A DNA stretch of 15,437 bases from Austwickia sp039812465 (GTDB taxonomy: Bacteria > Actinomycetota > Actinomycetes > Actinomycetales > Dermatophilaceae): NCBI GenBank assembly GCA_039812465.1, contig JBDIAS010000074.1:1-15437 (forward strand), read 5' to 3'. The notes below the pieces were generated by a model. The model was not told the DNA's origin. It searched no databases and saw only the letters and a list, made by a program, of their open reading frames with translations. The translations under genes were made by a program, and so were the position numbers. Of the stretch, positions 6,447-14,900 are shown one piece after another; position 1 is the first letter of the stretch, and each line of letters begins with the position of its first letter.

Positions 6447-6452
6447 ACTGTA
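6447..6452 (-). promoter_or_regulatory. -10 box (TACAGT) of the phosphatase-like gene, leaderless geometry
   Basis: On the minus strand TACAGT is followed by 6 bases and ATG 6440. It lies in the 47-base gap after the RNA methyltransferase gene, so this gene can be transcribed on its own. Confidence 0.55.
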
Positions 6453-6487
6453 CGACCGCCGCGCCCGTTGAGGCACCCCCCGCTCGG

Positions 6488-7171
6488 TTAAATTCGTGAC
6501 GAATCGCCGTGCGGGCGCTGTCCGAAGACGTGGGCCCGGACCCAGGCGTGCATCGCGATGGCCGCGGCCGCGCCGGCGTTCATCGAACGGGTCGAACCGA
6601 ACTGGGCGATGTCGACGGTCGCGTCCGCCGCGGCCAACGCCTCCGGGGTGAGACCCGGCCCCTCCTGACCAAAGAGCAGCAGGCACCGCCGGGGCAACGG
6701 ATAGGTCTCGAGGGGGACGGCCTGCGGGGTGTTCTCCACGGCGATGATCGGCAGGGCGCTCCCGGGTTCGTCGCCCGGCTGGGTCGCGGCCCAGGCGACC
6801 AGGTCGGCGACGGTGGCGTGATGGTGTTCGTGCTGATAACGGTCCGTCACCATCGCGCCACGCCGGTTCCACCGCCGCCGCCCGACGATGTGGAAGGCGG
6901 CCACGTTGAACGCGTTCGCGGTACGGATCACCGACCCCACGTTGAAGTCGTGCTGCCAGTTCTCGACGGCGACGTGCAGCTCGTGACGCCGGGTGTCCAG
7001 GTCGGCGACGATGGCCTCGTGGCTCCAATAGCGGTAGCGGTCCACGACGTTGCGGCGATCCCCGCGCGCGAGGAGCTCTGCGTCGTACCGTTCGCTGCCC
7101 GGGCCGCTCGGTCGCGGCCCCGCCCACGGACCGACCCCCGGCCCAGGCAAGGGGCCCGCCCCCGGCTCCAC
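6488..7171 (-). CDS. SpoU/TrmH-family RNA 2'-O-ribose methyltransferase
   Basis: S-adenosylmethionine-dependent methyltransferase of the SPOUT fold that modifies a ribose in tRNA or rRNA; the target base cannot be told. Of 227 residues, motif 1 is NVGSVIRTANAFNVAAFHIVG (77-97, with Asn77 and Arg83), motif 2 FGQEGPGL (167-174), and motif 3 STRSMNAGAAAAIAMHAW (193-210, forming the trefoil-knot cofactor site). Residues 1-28 are a Pro/Gly-rich extension without known role. GTG 7171 is preceded by AAGGTGAGG with 8 bases spacing, a good ribosome-binding site and, unlike several neighbours, evidence for a leadered message. It is divergent from fba. No -10 match was found upstream of it. Confidence 0.9.
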   Translation of the reverse strand: MEPGAGPLPGPGVGPWAGPRPSGPGSERYDAELLARGDRRNVVDRYRYWSHEAIVADLDTRRHELHVAVENWQHDFNVGSVIRTANAFNVAAFHIVGRRRWNRRGAMVTDRYQHEHHHATVADLVAWAATQPGDEPGSALPIIAVENTPQAVPLETYPLPRRCLLLFGQEGPGLTPEALAAADATVDIAQFGSTRSMNAGAAAAIAMHAWVRAHVFGQRPHGDSSRI

Positions 7172-7242
7172 GTCGTCGTCCTCACCTTCGCATCGGACCT
7201 GGTCTGCGGCGTCGGGCCGCGCGGCAGGTCGGTTCTTCTCAG

Positions 7243-7262
7243 CCCTCCGCAGCCGCGGAGGG
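7243..7262. promoter_or_regulatory. Perfect 8-bp inverted repeat in the fba / methyltransferase divergent region
   Basis: CCCTCCGC and GCGGAGGG separated by AGCC. It ends 6 bases before the fba -10 box and so covers the -35 region. Both neighbouring genes point away from it, so it is unlikely to be a terminator. It could be an operator for fba or for both genes. Confidence 0.45.
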
Positions 7263-7268
7263 TCGTTC

Positions 7269-7274
7269 TAGGAT
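7269..7274 (+). promoter_or_regulatory. -10 box (TAGGAT) of fba
   Basis: Identical in sequence to the metQ -10 box. A start site 7-8 bases downstream would be at 7281-7282. That gives either a leader of about 100 bases before the conserved start at 7384, or a leaderless start at GTG 7282. Confidence 0.6.
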
Positions 7275-7281
7275 GGGGCCA

Positions 7282-7383
7282 GTGTCGGCCATGCTGCCCT
7301 GCACGGTGGCCACCATGCCGACCGCAGTACGCCGATCGCATACGCCGACAGCACACACGTACCGCCGACGAAGGAGCAACCCC
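7282..7383 (+). other. fba leader, open in frame with fba from GTG 7282
   Basis: 34 codons from GTG 7282 to the conserved fba start contain no stop and are in frame. They would encode an Arg/Thr/Ser-rich extension (MSAMLPCTVATMPTAV then RRRRS-like). GTG 7282 lies 7 bases after the -10 box, the same spacing as at the leaderless genes of the window. Near the end AAGGAG (7371-7376) provides a good Shine-Dalgarno for GTG 7384. Untranslated leader and alternative start are both possible. Confidence 0.45.
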
Positions 7384-8395
<1,012 letters not shown>

Positions 8396-8412
<17 letters not shown>

Positions 8413-8475
8413 TCCGCGGCCCGGCACCTACGTCTGATTCGCGGCCCGGCGCGCCCACGCCGTATCCGCATCGGC
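8396..8475 (+). repeat. 25-bp tandem duplication of the fba 3' end including its stop codon
   Basis: Units 8396-8420 and 8421-8445 differ at two positions. Each contains CACGTCTGA or TACGTCTGA, the final codons and stop of fba. A third, diverged copy (8446-8475) is suggested by CCGGC, CCCACG and ATCCGC in the same order, with about 3 extra bases. Confidence 0.8.
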
Positions 8476-8480
8476 TCTCC

Positions 8481-8516
8481 ACGGCCCCGTTCCTGCGCTG
8501 GCAGGGGCGGGGTCGT
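8481..8516 (+). terminator. fba terminator hairpin between convergent genes
   Basis: 16-bp stem (8481-8496 with 8501-8516) and a GCTG loop. Three pairs are G.U wobbles when read as plus-strand RNA, and these become A-C mismatches on the minus strand. The hairpin is therefore stronger for fba mRNA than for the exonuclease mRNA. No T-tract follows, as is usual in high-GC actinobacteria. Confidence 0.6.
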
Positions 8517-8528
8517 CCGGCGTCGCGG

Positions 8529-9209
8529 CTAGACCAGGTGCTTGAGGCGCAGCGGCGCCGTGGCGCCGAGCTCGGCGGTCTGCGCGAGGTACAGCTCGGC
8601 GCAGCCGAGCGCGTCGACCACGGCGTGGTGCGCGGGATAGCGGGGCAACCCGTAGCGGTCGCGGGCCGCCCACAGCCGCAGGCCGCCCGGCGGGACGTCC
8701 CCGGTCAGGGACTCCGCCGCGAGGATCCTGCGGTGGAGCTCCAGGGTGTCCAGCGCGTAGAGCGGCAGCCCGCTGCCATACACCCGCTCGCAGGCGGCCG
8801 ACAGGAACCGCGTCTCGATCATCGCGAAGTGCACCAGCATGAGCCGGCCGGCGAGCGCTCCGAGGACCCGTTCGAGCGCGTACTCCAGCGACTCACCCTC
8901 GCTGACCACGTCGTCGGTCAGCCCGTGCACGACCGCGCTGTCGCCGACGTCGCGGTCCGGGCGCACGATGATCTCCTCGGCCTCGGCGAGGCGGATGACG
9001 CCGCCGTCGACGGGGACGAAGCCGACGGCCAGGATGCGGTCGCGCTGAGGGTCCAGGCCGGTGGTCTCCAGGTCGAGGGCGAGGAGCTGCAGCGACTCGA
9101 CCGGGGTGGCGCGGCTCGGCCACTCATGTGTCAGGAACTCGCGCAGCGGGCCGGGCGGGGCGTCCCGCAGCGCCCTCTCCCGGCGGCCCTCACGCCGCCA
9201 CCACCTCAC
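8529..9209 (-). CDS. DEDDh 3'-5' exonuclease (DnaQ/DNA polymerase III epsilon-like)
   Basis: 226-residue exonuclease-fold protein, most likely a stand-alone nuclease rather than the replicative proofreading subunit, given its neighbours. Motif Exo I is LALDLETTGLDP (Asp46, Glu48). HGLTDD (95-100) is the usual post-strand element. Exo II is LVHFAMIETRFL (125-136), where Glu132 stands in the place of the usual Asp. Exo III is HHAVVDA with His195 and Asp199. The N-terminal 40 residues are Arg-rich. GTG 9209 is the only in-frame start before the first motif, and its ribosome-binding site is weak. It lies 58 bases after the CBS-domain gene and is probably the last gene of the acetate-symporter cluster. 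From memory, a DnaQ-like gene next to a CBS/DUF294 gene and an acetate permease also occurs in Pseudomonas. Confidence 0.87.
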   Translation of the reverse strand: MRWWRREGRRERALRDAPPGPLREFLTHEWPSRATPVESLQLLALDLETTGLDPQRDRILAVGFVPVDGGVIRLAEAEEIIVRPDRDVGDSAVVHGLTDDVVSEGESLEYALERVLGALAGRLMLVHFAMIETRFLSAACERVYGSGLPLYALDTLELHRRILAAESLTGDVPPGGLRLWAARDRYGLPRYPAHHAVVDALGCAELYLAQTAELGATAPLRLKHLV

Positions 9210-9267
9210 CGCGCGCCCCGAGCGCGTCGCCGGAACGTCACCGCGCTTCGACCGCGTCGCTGCTTCG

Positions 9268-11139
9268 TCATCGCATGAACGGGACGGAGTGGAGCTGGGA
9301 CAGGGTGCGCTGCGCCCGGGAGACGATCGCGAAGGCTTGGCGCAGGTGCTGCTGCTCGAAGTCGCTCAGCGAGTGCGGGGAGACGTGGTTGTCGGGCTCG
9401 CGTCCGGCCCGGACCTGGGCGGCCTGGTGCCGCAGCCGCACGTAGGACAGGAACTCGAACGCGTCGCGCAGGTCTTCCCCTCGGCTCCGGTCCATCGTGC
9501 CCCCGGCGATGGCCTCGTCGAGCCGCGCTCTGGTGTTCAGCTGCCGGGAGCCGTTCTTCAGCGCCGTGACGCGGGCGATCTCCACGACCGCGCGCACGCC
9601 GCCGGCCTTGATGTCGAACGTGTCCCGGTGCAGGCCGTGCTTCTCGACGACCAGGCCGCGGAAGAACCCGATCGGCGGCCCGTCCTCGACGGCGTGCTTG
9701 GTCATGTGGCCGAGGAACAGCGTGGAGAGCGGCGCGACGCGCGAGACGAACCCAGCCAGCTCCTCGTACAGGTTCGCGGCGCCGTGCACGACCCGCATGT
9801 CGAAGAAGATGCTGGCTTGCAGCACCGCCTCGGAGGTGGGGCGGTGCATCCACTCGTCGAAGTAGCCCCGCCAGGTCCGCGCCGGCACCCGCCACCGGTC
9901 GTTGGTCGCCATCACGTCCCCCGGGCAGGCGGGGTAGCCGCACTCCACGAGCGCGTCGCGGACGAACGTGGCGAGGTCGCGGAAGTACGCGCCGTGGGCG
10001 GCCTCGTCGTACGCGTCGTCAAGGATCAGCGCGTTGTCCTGGTCGGCCGCCAGGGCCTGCTCCAGGCGCGCGCGCGAGCCCATGACGACCCAGGCGTACG
10101 GAATGGGGGGCGGGCCGAGTTCCGCTTCGGCGAACGCGATGAGCTGCCGGTCGACGCGATCGCCGACCGCGGTGACGATCCGCTGGATGTCGTCGGCCGT
10201 GCCGTCCTGCCGGACCAGGCTCGCCACCAGCTCGGGCAGTCGGCGCCCGGCGGCGGCCACGCCCGCCACCGTCTTCTGCCGGGAGATGTCGCGGGTCAGG
10301 AACAGCGGGTTGGACTGCTCCAGGCGTATGGCGTCGTTGGTGGTGATCATCCCGATCGGCCGACCGGCCTCGAGGATCGGCAGATGGTGGATGCCCGCCC
10401 CGACCATGTCGATGATCAACTCGAACACCGCGGCGTCGGCGTCGGCGGTCATCGGGTCGACGGTCATGATGGCGCTCACCGGCTGCGTCGTGTCGCGGCC
10501 GGCGGCGACGACGCGGGTGCGCAGGTCGCGGTCGGTGACGATCCCCTCGACGCGCTCGCCGTCGAGCACCAGCACCGAGGAGACCCGCTCGGCGGTCATG
10601 GTGGCGGCCGTGTCGCGGATGCTGGTGTCCCGACGGACCGCCACGATCGGGCGGTTCGCCAGGTCCCGGGCGCGCGCCTTCAGGACCGCGGCGCCGGTCT
10701 CCGACAGATGCAGCGCGGCGACCGCGTCGCGCATCCGGTGGGCCCGCTGGGTGTCGAAGAAGCCCTTGAACGCCTCGTGCTCGGAGGTCAGGGCGGCGAA
10801 GGTGTCGGCCTCCATGACCAGCAGGAGGCAGTCCTCGATGGCCCGGACGTCGAAGCGGGACGGGTTGCCGCGCACGAGGGTGGTCGACCCGAAGCAGGTG
10901 CCCACGCCGCCCCGGTCGACGAGGGTGCCCGCCTCGTTGAACACGTCGACCGCGCCGGAGCGGACGATGTACAGGTGATGGTTGTCCCGCCCCACGGCCA
11001 TCACGGCGCTGCGGCGCCGCGCGTACTGCATGGTCAGCGTGCGCGGGAGCGCGTCCAGCACGGACTCGGGCAGATGGCGAAACGGCGCTACCCCGGCCAG
11101 GAAGGCCCGGATCTCGGCCAGCTCGACGTCCTCGGGCAT
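9268..11139 (-). CDS. cNMP-binding / CBS-pair / DUF294 putative nucleotidyltransferase signalling protein
   Basis: 623-residue cytoplasmic multidomain protein. Residues 1-130 form a cyclic-nucleotide-binding-like beta-barrel (LYIVRSGAVDVFNEAG, then FGSTTLVRGNPSRFDVRA at 83-100). Residues about 160-275 form a CBS pair (VSSVLVLDGERVEGIVTDRDL and HHLPILEAGRPIGMITTNDAI), which in other proteins binds adenosine nucleotides. Residues about 310-450 match DUF294, with the nucleotidyltransferase motif GSRARLEQALAADQDN (Gly354-Ser355, Asp366, Asp368) and CPGDVM (405-410). Residues 470-615 match DUF294_C (FDIKAGGVRAVVEIAR). The architecture resembles GlnD-like regulators, but no substrate is known. In the first domain the cNMP-contacting Glu is Ser85 while Arg95 is kept. 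ATG 11139 has AAAGGA 5 bases upstream. A perfect 21-bp inverted repeat separates it from actP. A role in controlling acetate uptake or carbon status is inference. Confidence 0.9.
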   Translation of the reverse strand: MPEDVELAEIRAFLAGVAPFRHLPESVLDALPRTLTMQYARRRSAVMAVGRDNHHLYIVRSGAVDVFNEAGTLVDRGGVGTCFGSTTLVRGNPSRFDVRAIEDCLLLVMEADTFAALTSEHEAFKGFFDTQRAHRMRDAVAALHLSETGAAVLKARARDLANRPIVAVRRDTSIRDTAATMTAERVSSVLVLDGERVEGIVTDRDLRTRVVAAGRDTTQPVSAIMTVDPMTADADAAVFELIIDMVGAGIHHLPILEAGRPIGMITTNDAIRLEQSNPLFLTRDISRQKTVAGVAAAGRRLPELVASLVRQDGTADDIQRIVTAVGDRVDRQLIAFAEAELGPPPIPYAWVVMGSRARLEQALAADQDNALILDDAYDEAAHGAYFRDLATFVRDALVECGYPACPGDVMATNDRWRVPARTWRGYFDEWMHRPTSEAVLQASIFFDMRVVHGAANLYEELAGFVSRVAPLSTLFLGHMTKHAVEDGPPIGFFRGLVVEKHGLHRDTFDIKAGGVRAVVEIARVTALKNGSRQLNTRARLDEAIAGGTMDRSRGEDLRDAFEFLSYVRLRHQAAQVRAGREPDNHVSPHSLSDFEQQHLRQAFAIVSRAQRTLSQLHSVPFMR

Positions 11140-11154
11140 GCCCGTCCTTTCGTG

Positions 11155-11197
11155 CGGCGCGTGGCGTACTCCCGCGGCGGGAGTACGCCACGCGCCG
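11155..11197 (-). terminator. Perfect 21-bp inverted repeat between actP and the CBS-domain gene
   Basis: Arms 11155-11175 and 11177-11197 are exact reverse complements around a single central base. In RNA this gives about 20 bp with a 3-base loop. It begins 21 bases after the actP stop and ends 4 bases before the ribosome-binding site of the next gene. No T-tract follows. It could be an intrinsic terminator, an attenuating or RNA-stabilising hairpin inside the operon, or a DNA operator. The structure is certain, the role is not. Confidence 0.65.
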
Positions 11198-11218
11198 TGC
11201 GGTCTCGGCGAGCCGCGG

Positions 11219-12865
11219 TCAGTGGCTGACGACCTCGATGTTGGCGCCGGCGCCCGTGAGGGAGCGGACCTCCATCTCGGCGAACTTGGCCTCGTTGCGC
11301 TCCTTGCTCGTGACGGAGCCGAGCCAGCCGAGGAAGAACGCCAGCGGGATCGAGATGATCCCCGGGTTCTCCAGCGGGAACCAGTGGAAGTCGATCGCCG
11401 GGTTGGTGATCATGGACAGCGACTTGCCGGTCGCGTCGACCTTGCCCGACATGACCGGGCTGAAGATGATCAGGCCGAGCGAGGCGATCAGGCCGCCGTA
11501 GATGCTCCACAGGGCGCCGCGGGTGGTGAAGCCCTTCCAGAACAGGGAGTACAGGATCGTCGGCAGGTTCGCGCTCGCGGCGACGGCGAAGGCCAGCGCG
11601 ACGAGGAAGGCGATGTTCTGGCCGTAGGCCAGGATGCCGCCGAGGATCGCGACGACGCCGATCAGCAGCGCCGCGTAGCGGGCCACCTTGACCTCCTGCT
11701 CGGGCGTGCAGTCACCGCGCTTGATGACCTCCTTGTAGAGGTCGTGGGCGAAGGTGGCGCTGGAGGCGATCGTGAGGCCGGCCACGACCGCGAGGATCGT
11801 CGCGAACGCGATGCCGGAGACGATCGCGAGCAGCACCGACCCGCCGAGCTCGTACGCGAGCAGCGGGGCCGCGGAGTTGGCCGCGCCCGGCGCGGAGGAG
11901 ATGGCCGCGGGGCCGACGAGCGCGCCGGCGCCGAAGCCGACGACCAGCGTCAGCAGGTAGAACCCGCCGATGAGCCAAATGGCCCACTCCACCGACTTGC
12001 GGGCCTGCTGCGCCGTCGGCACGGTGTAGAAGCGGATCAGCACGTGCGGCAGGCCGGCGGTGCCGAGCACCAGGGCCATCGAGAGCGAGACGAAATCGAG
12101 CTTCGTGACGTCGCTGAGGCCGTACCTCAAGCCCGGGTTGATCAGGTTCTCCCCGCCCGCGCCCTTGGCGTCGATGGCGCCCTGGAACAGGGACGACAGG
12201 TTGAAGCCGAACTTGGCGAGCACCCAGACGGTGATGAGGAAGGTCGCCGCGATGAGTAGGACGGCCTTGATGATCTGCACCCAGGTGGTGCCCTTCATGC
12301 CGCCGATCATGACGTAGCCGACCATCACGGCGCCCACGATCGCGATCACGAGGTACTGCGCGGCCTGCGAGCTGATGCCCAGCAGCAGCGACACCAGGCC
12401 GCCCGCGCCGGCCATCTGGGCGAGGAGGTAGAAGAACGACACCGCGAGGCTGGAGGTGGCGGCCGCGATGCGGACGGGTCGCTGGCGGAGGCGGAAGGAC
12501 AGTACGTCGGCCATCGTGTAGCGGCCCGTGTTGCGCATCAGCTCGGCGGTCAGCAGGAGGGCGACCAGCCAGGCGACGAGGAAGCCGATCGAATAGAGGA
12601 AGCCGTCGTAGCCCTGCAGGGCGATCGCGCCGGCGATCCCGAGGAACGAGGCGGCCGACAGGTAGTCGCCGGCGATGGCCAGGCCGTTCTGCCGGCCGGA
12701 GAAGGCCGCGCCGCCGGTGTAATACTGGGCCGCCGTCTTCTTGCCGGAGGCGACCCTGATCACGACGGTGAGGGTCACCACCACGAACACGACGAAGATC
12801 GCGATGTTGAGCAGAGGGTTACCCACGTTGAGCGCGGTCGCGGCCGGCAGCATCCCGCCGCTCAT
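11219..12865 (-). CDS. actP: Cation/acetate symporter ActP (sodium:solute symporter family)
   Basis: Membrane transporter that imports acetate (and related short monocarboxylates in known members) with a cation. 548 residues, almost the length of the E. coli protein, with about 13 hydrophobic segments. Recognisable SSS-family stretches include QYYTGGAAFSGRQNGLAIAGDYLSAASFLG (47-76), the GYDGFLYSIGFLVAWL segment, GGMKGTTWVQIIKA (about 208-221) and LPHVLIRFYTVPTAQQARKS. The ATG start overlaps the stop of the DUF485 gene (ATGA), so the pair is translationally coupled, as with yjcH-actP in E. coli. No acs (acetyl-CoA synthetase) gene is in view. Substrate is inferred from the family and the DUF485 partner; pyruvate or propionate are alternatives. 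Confidence 0.93.
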   Translation of the reverse strand: MSGGMLPAATALNVGNPLLNIAIFVVFVVVTLTVVIRVASGKKTAAQYYTGGAAFSGRQNGLAIAGDYLSAASFLGIAGAIALQGYDGFLYSIGFLVAWLVALLLTAELMRNTGRYTMADVLSFRLRQRPVRIAAATSSLAVSFFYLLAQMAGAGGLVSLLLGISSQAAQYLVIAIVGAVMVGYVMIGGMKGTTWVQIIKAVLLIAATFLITVWVLAKFGFNLSSLFQGAIDAKGAGGENLINPGLRYGLSDVTKLDFVSLSMALVLGTAGLPHVLIRFYTVPTAQQARKSVEWAIWLIGGFYLLTLVVGFGAGALVGPAAISSAPGAANSAAPLLAYELGGSVLLAIVSGIAFATILAVVAGLTIASSATFAHDLYKEVIKRGDCTPEQEVKVARYAALLIGVVAILGGILAYGQNIAFLVALAFAVAASANLPTILYSLFWKGFTTRGALWSIYGGLIASLGLIIFSPVMSGKVDATGKSLSMITNPAIDFHWFPLENPGIISIPLAFFLGWLGSVTSKERNEAKFAEMEVRSLTGAGANIEVVSH

Positions 12866-13212
12866 CGGGCGCCCTCCATCTGCTCACGGATGGCCGTGGA
12901 CCGCGGGTCGAGGACCCGCCCGGCCCACCGGACGTACGCGATGGTGATCCCGAACGTCGTGACGAACTGCAGGAACCCGAGGATGAGCCCCACGTTGATC
13001 AGCCCCACGACGCGCTGGGACATGAAGCCCGGCGCGTAAGCGGCCAAGAGCACGTAAGCGAAGTACCAGACCAGGAAGAATGCCGTCATCGGGAAGACGA
13101 AGCGCCGGAATCGCGACCGGAGGTCGGCGAACTCTGGCGTCGCCTGGACACGTTGGTAGTCGGTCAAGCCTCCTTCCGTCGAACTTTGAGGGGGCGGTGA
13201 GGAATTGGTCAT
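12862..13212 (-). CDS. DUF485 family membrane protein (YjcH-like partner of ActP)
   Basis: 116-residue small membrane protein, nearly always encoded next to an acetate symporter; its biochemical role is unknown. The family pattern is clear: PEFADLRSRFRRFVFPMTAFFLVWYFAYVLLAAYAPGFM, then VVGLINVGLILGFLQFVTTFGITIAYVRWAGRVLDP, giving two membrane helices with a conserved Tyr-Val-Arg at the end of the second. The N-terminal 18 residues are Ser/Pro-rich. ATG 13212 is preferred over GTG 13218 because AGAGG lies at normal spacing before the ATG. It is the first gene of the four-gene minus-strand cluster, with 4-base overlap to actP. Confidence 0.92.
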   Translation of the reverse strand: MTNSSPPPQSSTEGGLTDYQRVQATPEFADLRSRFRRFVFPMTAFFLVWYFAYVLLAAYAPGFMSQRVVGLINVGLILGFLQFVTTFGITIAYVRWAGRVLDPRSTAIREQMEGAR

Positions 13213-13242
13213 GGGCACCTCTTTCGTGGGTCATTCGCGGGT

Positions 13243-13263
13243 CGGACAGGGGTCACCTGTTCG
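13243..13263. repeat. Short inverted repeat upstream of the acetate cluster
   Basis: ACAGG-GGTCA-CCTGT (13246-13260) has perfect 5-bp arms. Allowing one mismatched (G.T) pair, the arms extend to CGGACAGG and CCTGTTCG. It lies 31-51 bases upstream of the ATG at 13212. It might be an operator near the promoter or a leader hairpin; short enough to be chance. Confidence 0.3.
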
Positions 13264-13280
13264 GCGATTCGGACAAATAG

Positions 13281-13296
13281 TGTGATGTGCAGCACA
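13281..13296. promoter_or_regulatory. CRP/GlxR-like palindrome upstream of the acetate cluster
   Basis: TGTGATGTGCAGCACA compares with the TGTGA-N6-TCACA consensus of the CRP family, with one mismatch in the second half-site (GCACA). 6 of 8 positions are symmetric. It lies about 70 bases upstream of the DUF485 start. In E. coli the acs-yjcH-actP operon is CRP-activated, and CRP homologues control acetate genes in actinobacteria. I cannot place a matching -10 box at a standard CRP distance. Confidence 0.45.
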
Positions 13297-13444
13297 GTCG
13301 ACGATAAATAGGAGGTAAAGCCAGACCCCTCGCCTGCCTTCTCCGGCGGACGGGCGCGGCGCGCGCCCAACGGTCGTGCCAGCGCGGGCGTCGCGGCGGT
13401 GCGCCCCGTGCCGGGACTTCGCGGCGGCCCCTCGTGAGCGGCGC

Positions 13445-13450
13445 TACACT
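13445..13450 (+). promoter_or_regulatory. -10 box (TACACT) of purA
   Basis: Same hexamer as at pyrE. A start site near 13457 would give a leader of about 100 bases. Unlike pyrE, no start codon stands 6-7 bases downstream. No -35 match is seen. Confidence 0.5.
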
Positions 13451-13459
13451 CGGGCGGTA

Positions 13460-13486
13460 CGAGCCCACACGTACGCGGTGGGCTCG
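13460..13486 (+). promoter_or_regulatory. 9-bp hairpin at the 5' end of the purA leader
   Basis: CGAGCCCAC (13460-13468) pairs exactly with GTGGGCTCG (13478-13486) around a 9-base loop. If transcription starts near 13457 the hairpin sits at the very 5' end of the mRNA, where it could protect the message. As DNA it could be an operator just downstream of the start site. Confidence 0.5.
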
Positions 13487-13556
13487 AGCCATGTCCGCAG
13501 GGCTGCCGCGAGCGCGCGGCGCGCAGCGAGGAACGAGCGAGGGAAGGTGGTCGCCG

Positions 13557-14879
<1,323 letters not shown>

Positions 14880-14900
14880 CCGACCGGAAGGGAGCGGGCC

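Larger units (their letters stand above)
13213..13556. other. Divergent intergenic region between the acetate cluster and purA
   Basis: 344 bases without a convincing gene. The half next to the acetate cluster (about 13265-13320) is the most A+T-rich stretch of the window and holds a CRP-like palindrome, an inverted repeat at 13243-13263 and weak minus-strand -10 candidates (for example TATCGT at 13301-13306). The middle (13321-13440) is G+C-rich with no motif I can name. The purA side holds a -10 box, a leader hairpin and a Shine-Dalgarno sequence. Confidence 0.7.

Noticed and set aside
9061..12259. Two long plus-strand open frames (722 and 425 codons) opposite the CBS and actP genes
   Set aside because: They lie antisense to genes with clear domains, have composition typical of high-GC antisense frames (Arg, Gly, Asp, Val, His) and no recognisable motif.
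13309..13316. Strong plus-strand Shine-Dalgarno-like TAGGAGGT in the intergenic region
   Set aside because: No ATG, GTG or TTG follows within a usable distance. It is better read as part of the A+T-rich promoter region of the minus-strand cluster.
13434..13556. Upstream in-frame starts for purA (GTG 13434, ATG 13491)
   Set aside because: The added residues do not belong to the family, and 13434 precedes the -10 box. ATG 13557 has a good ribosome-binding site and gives the exact PurA N-terminus.
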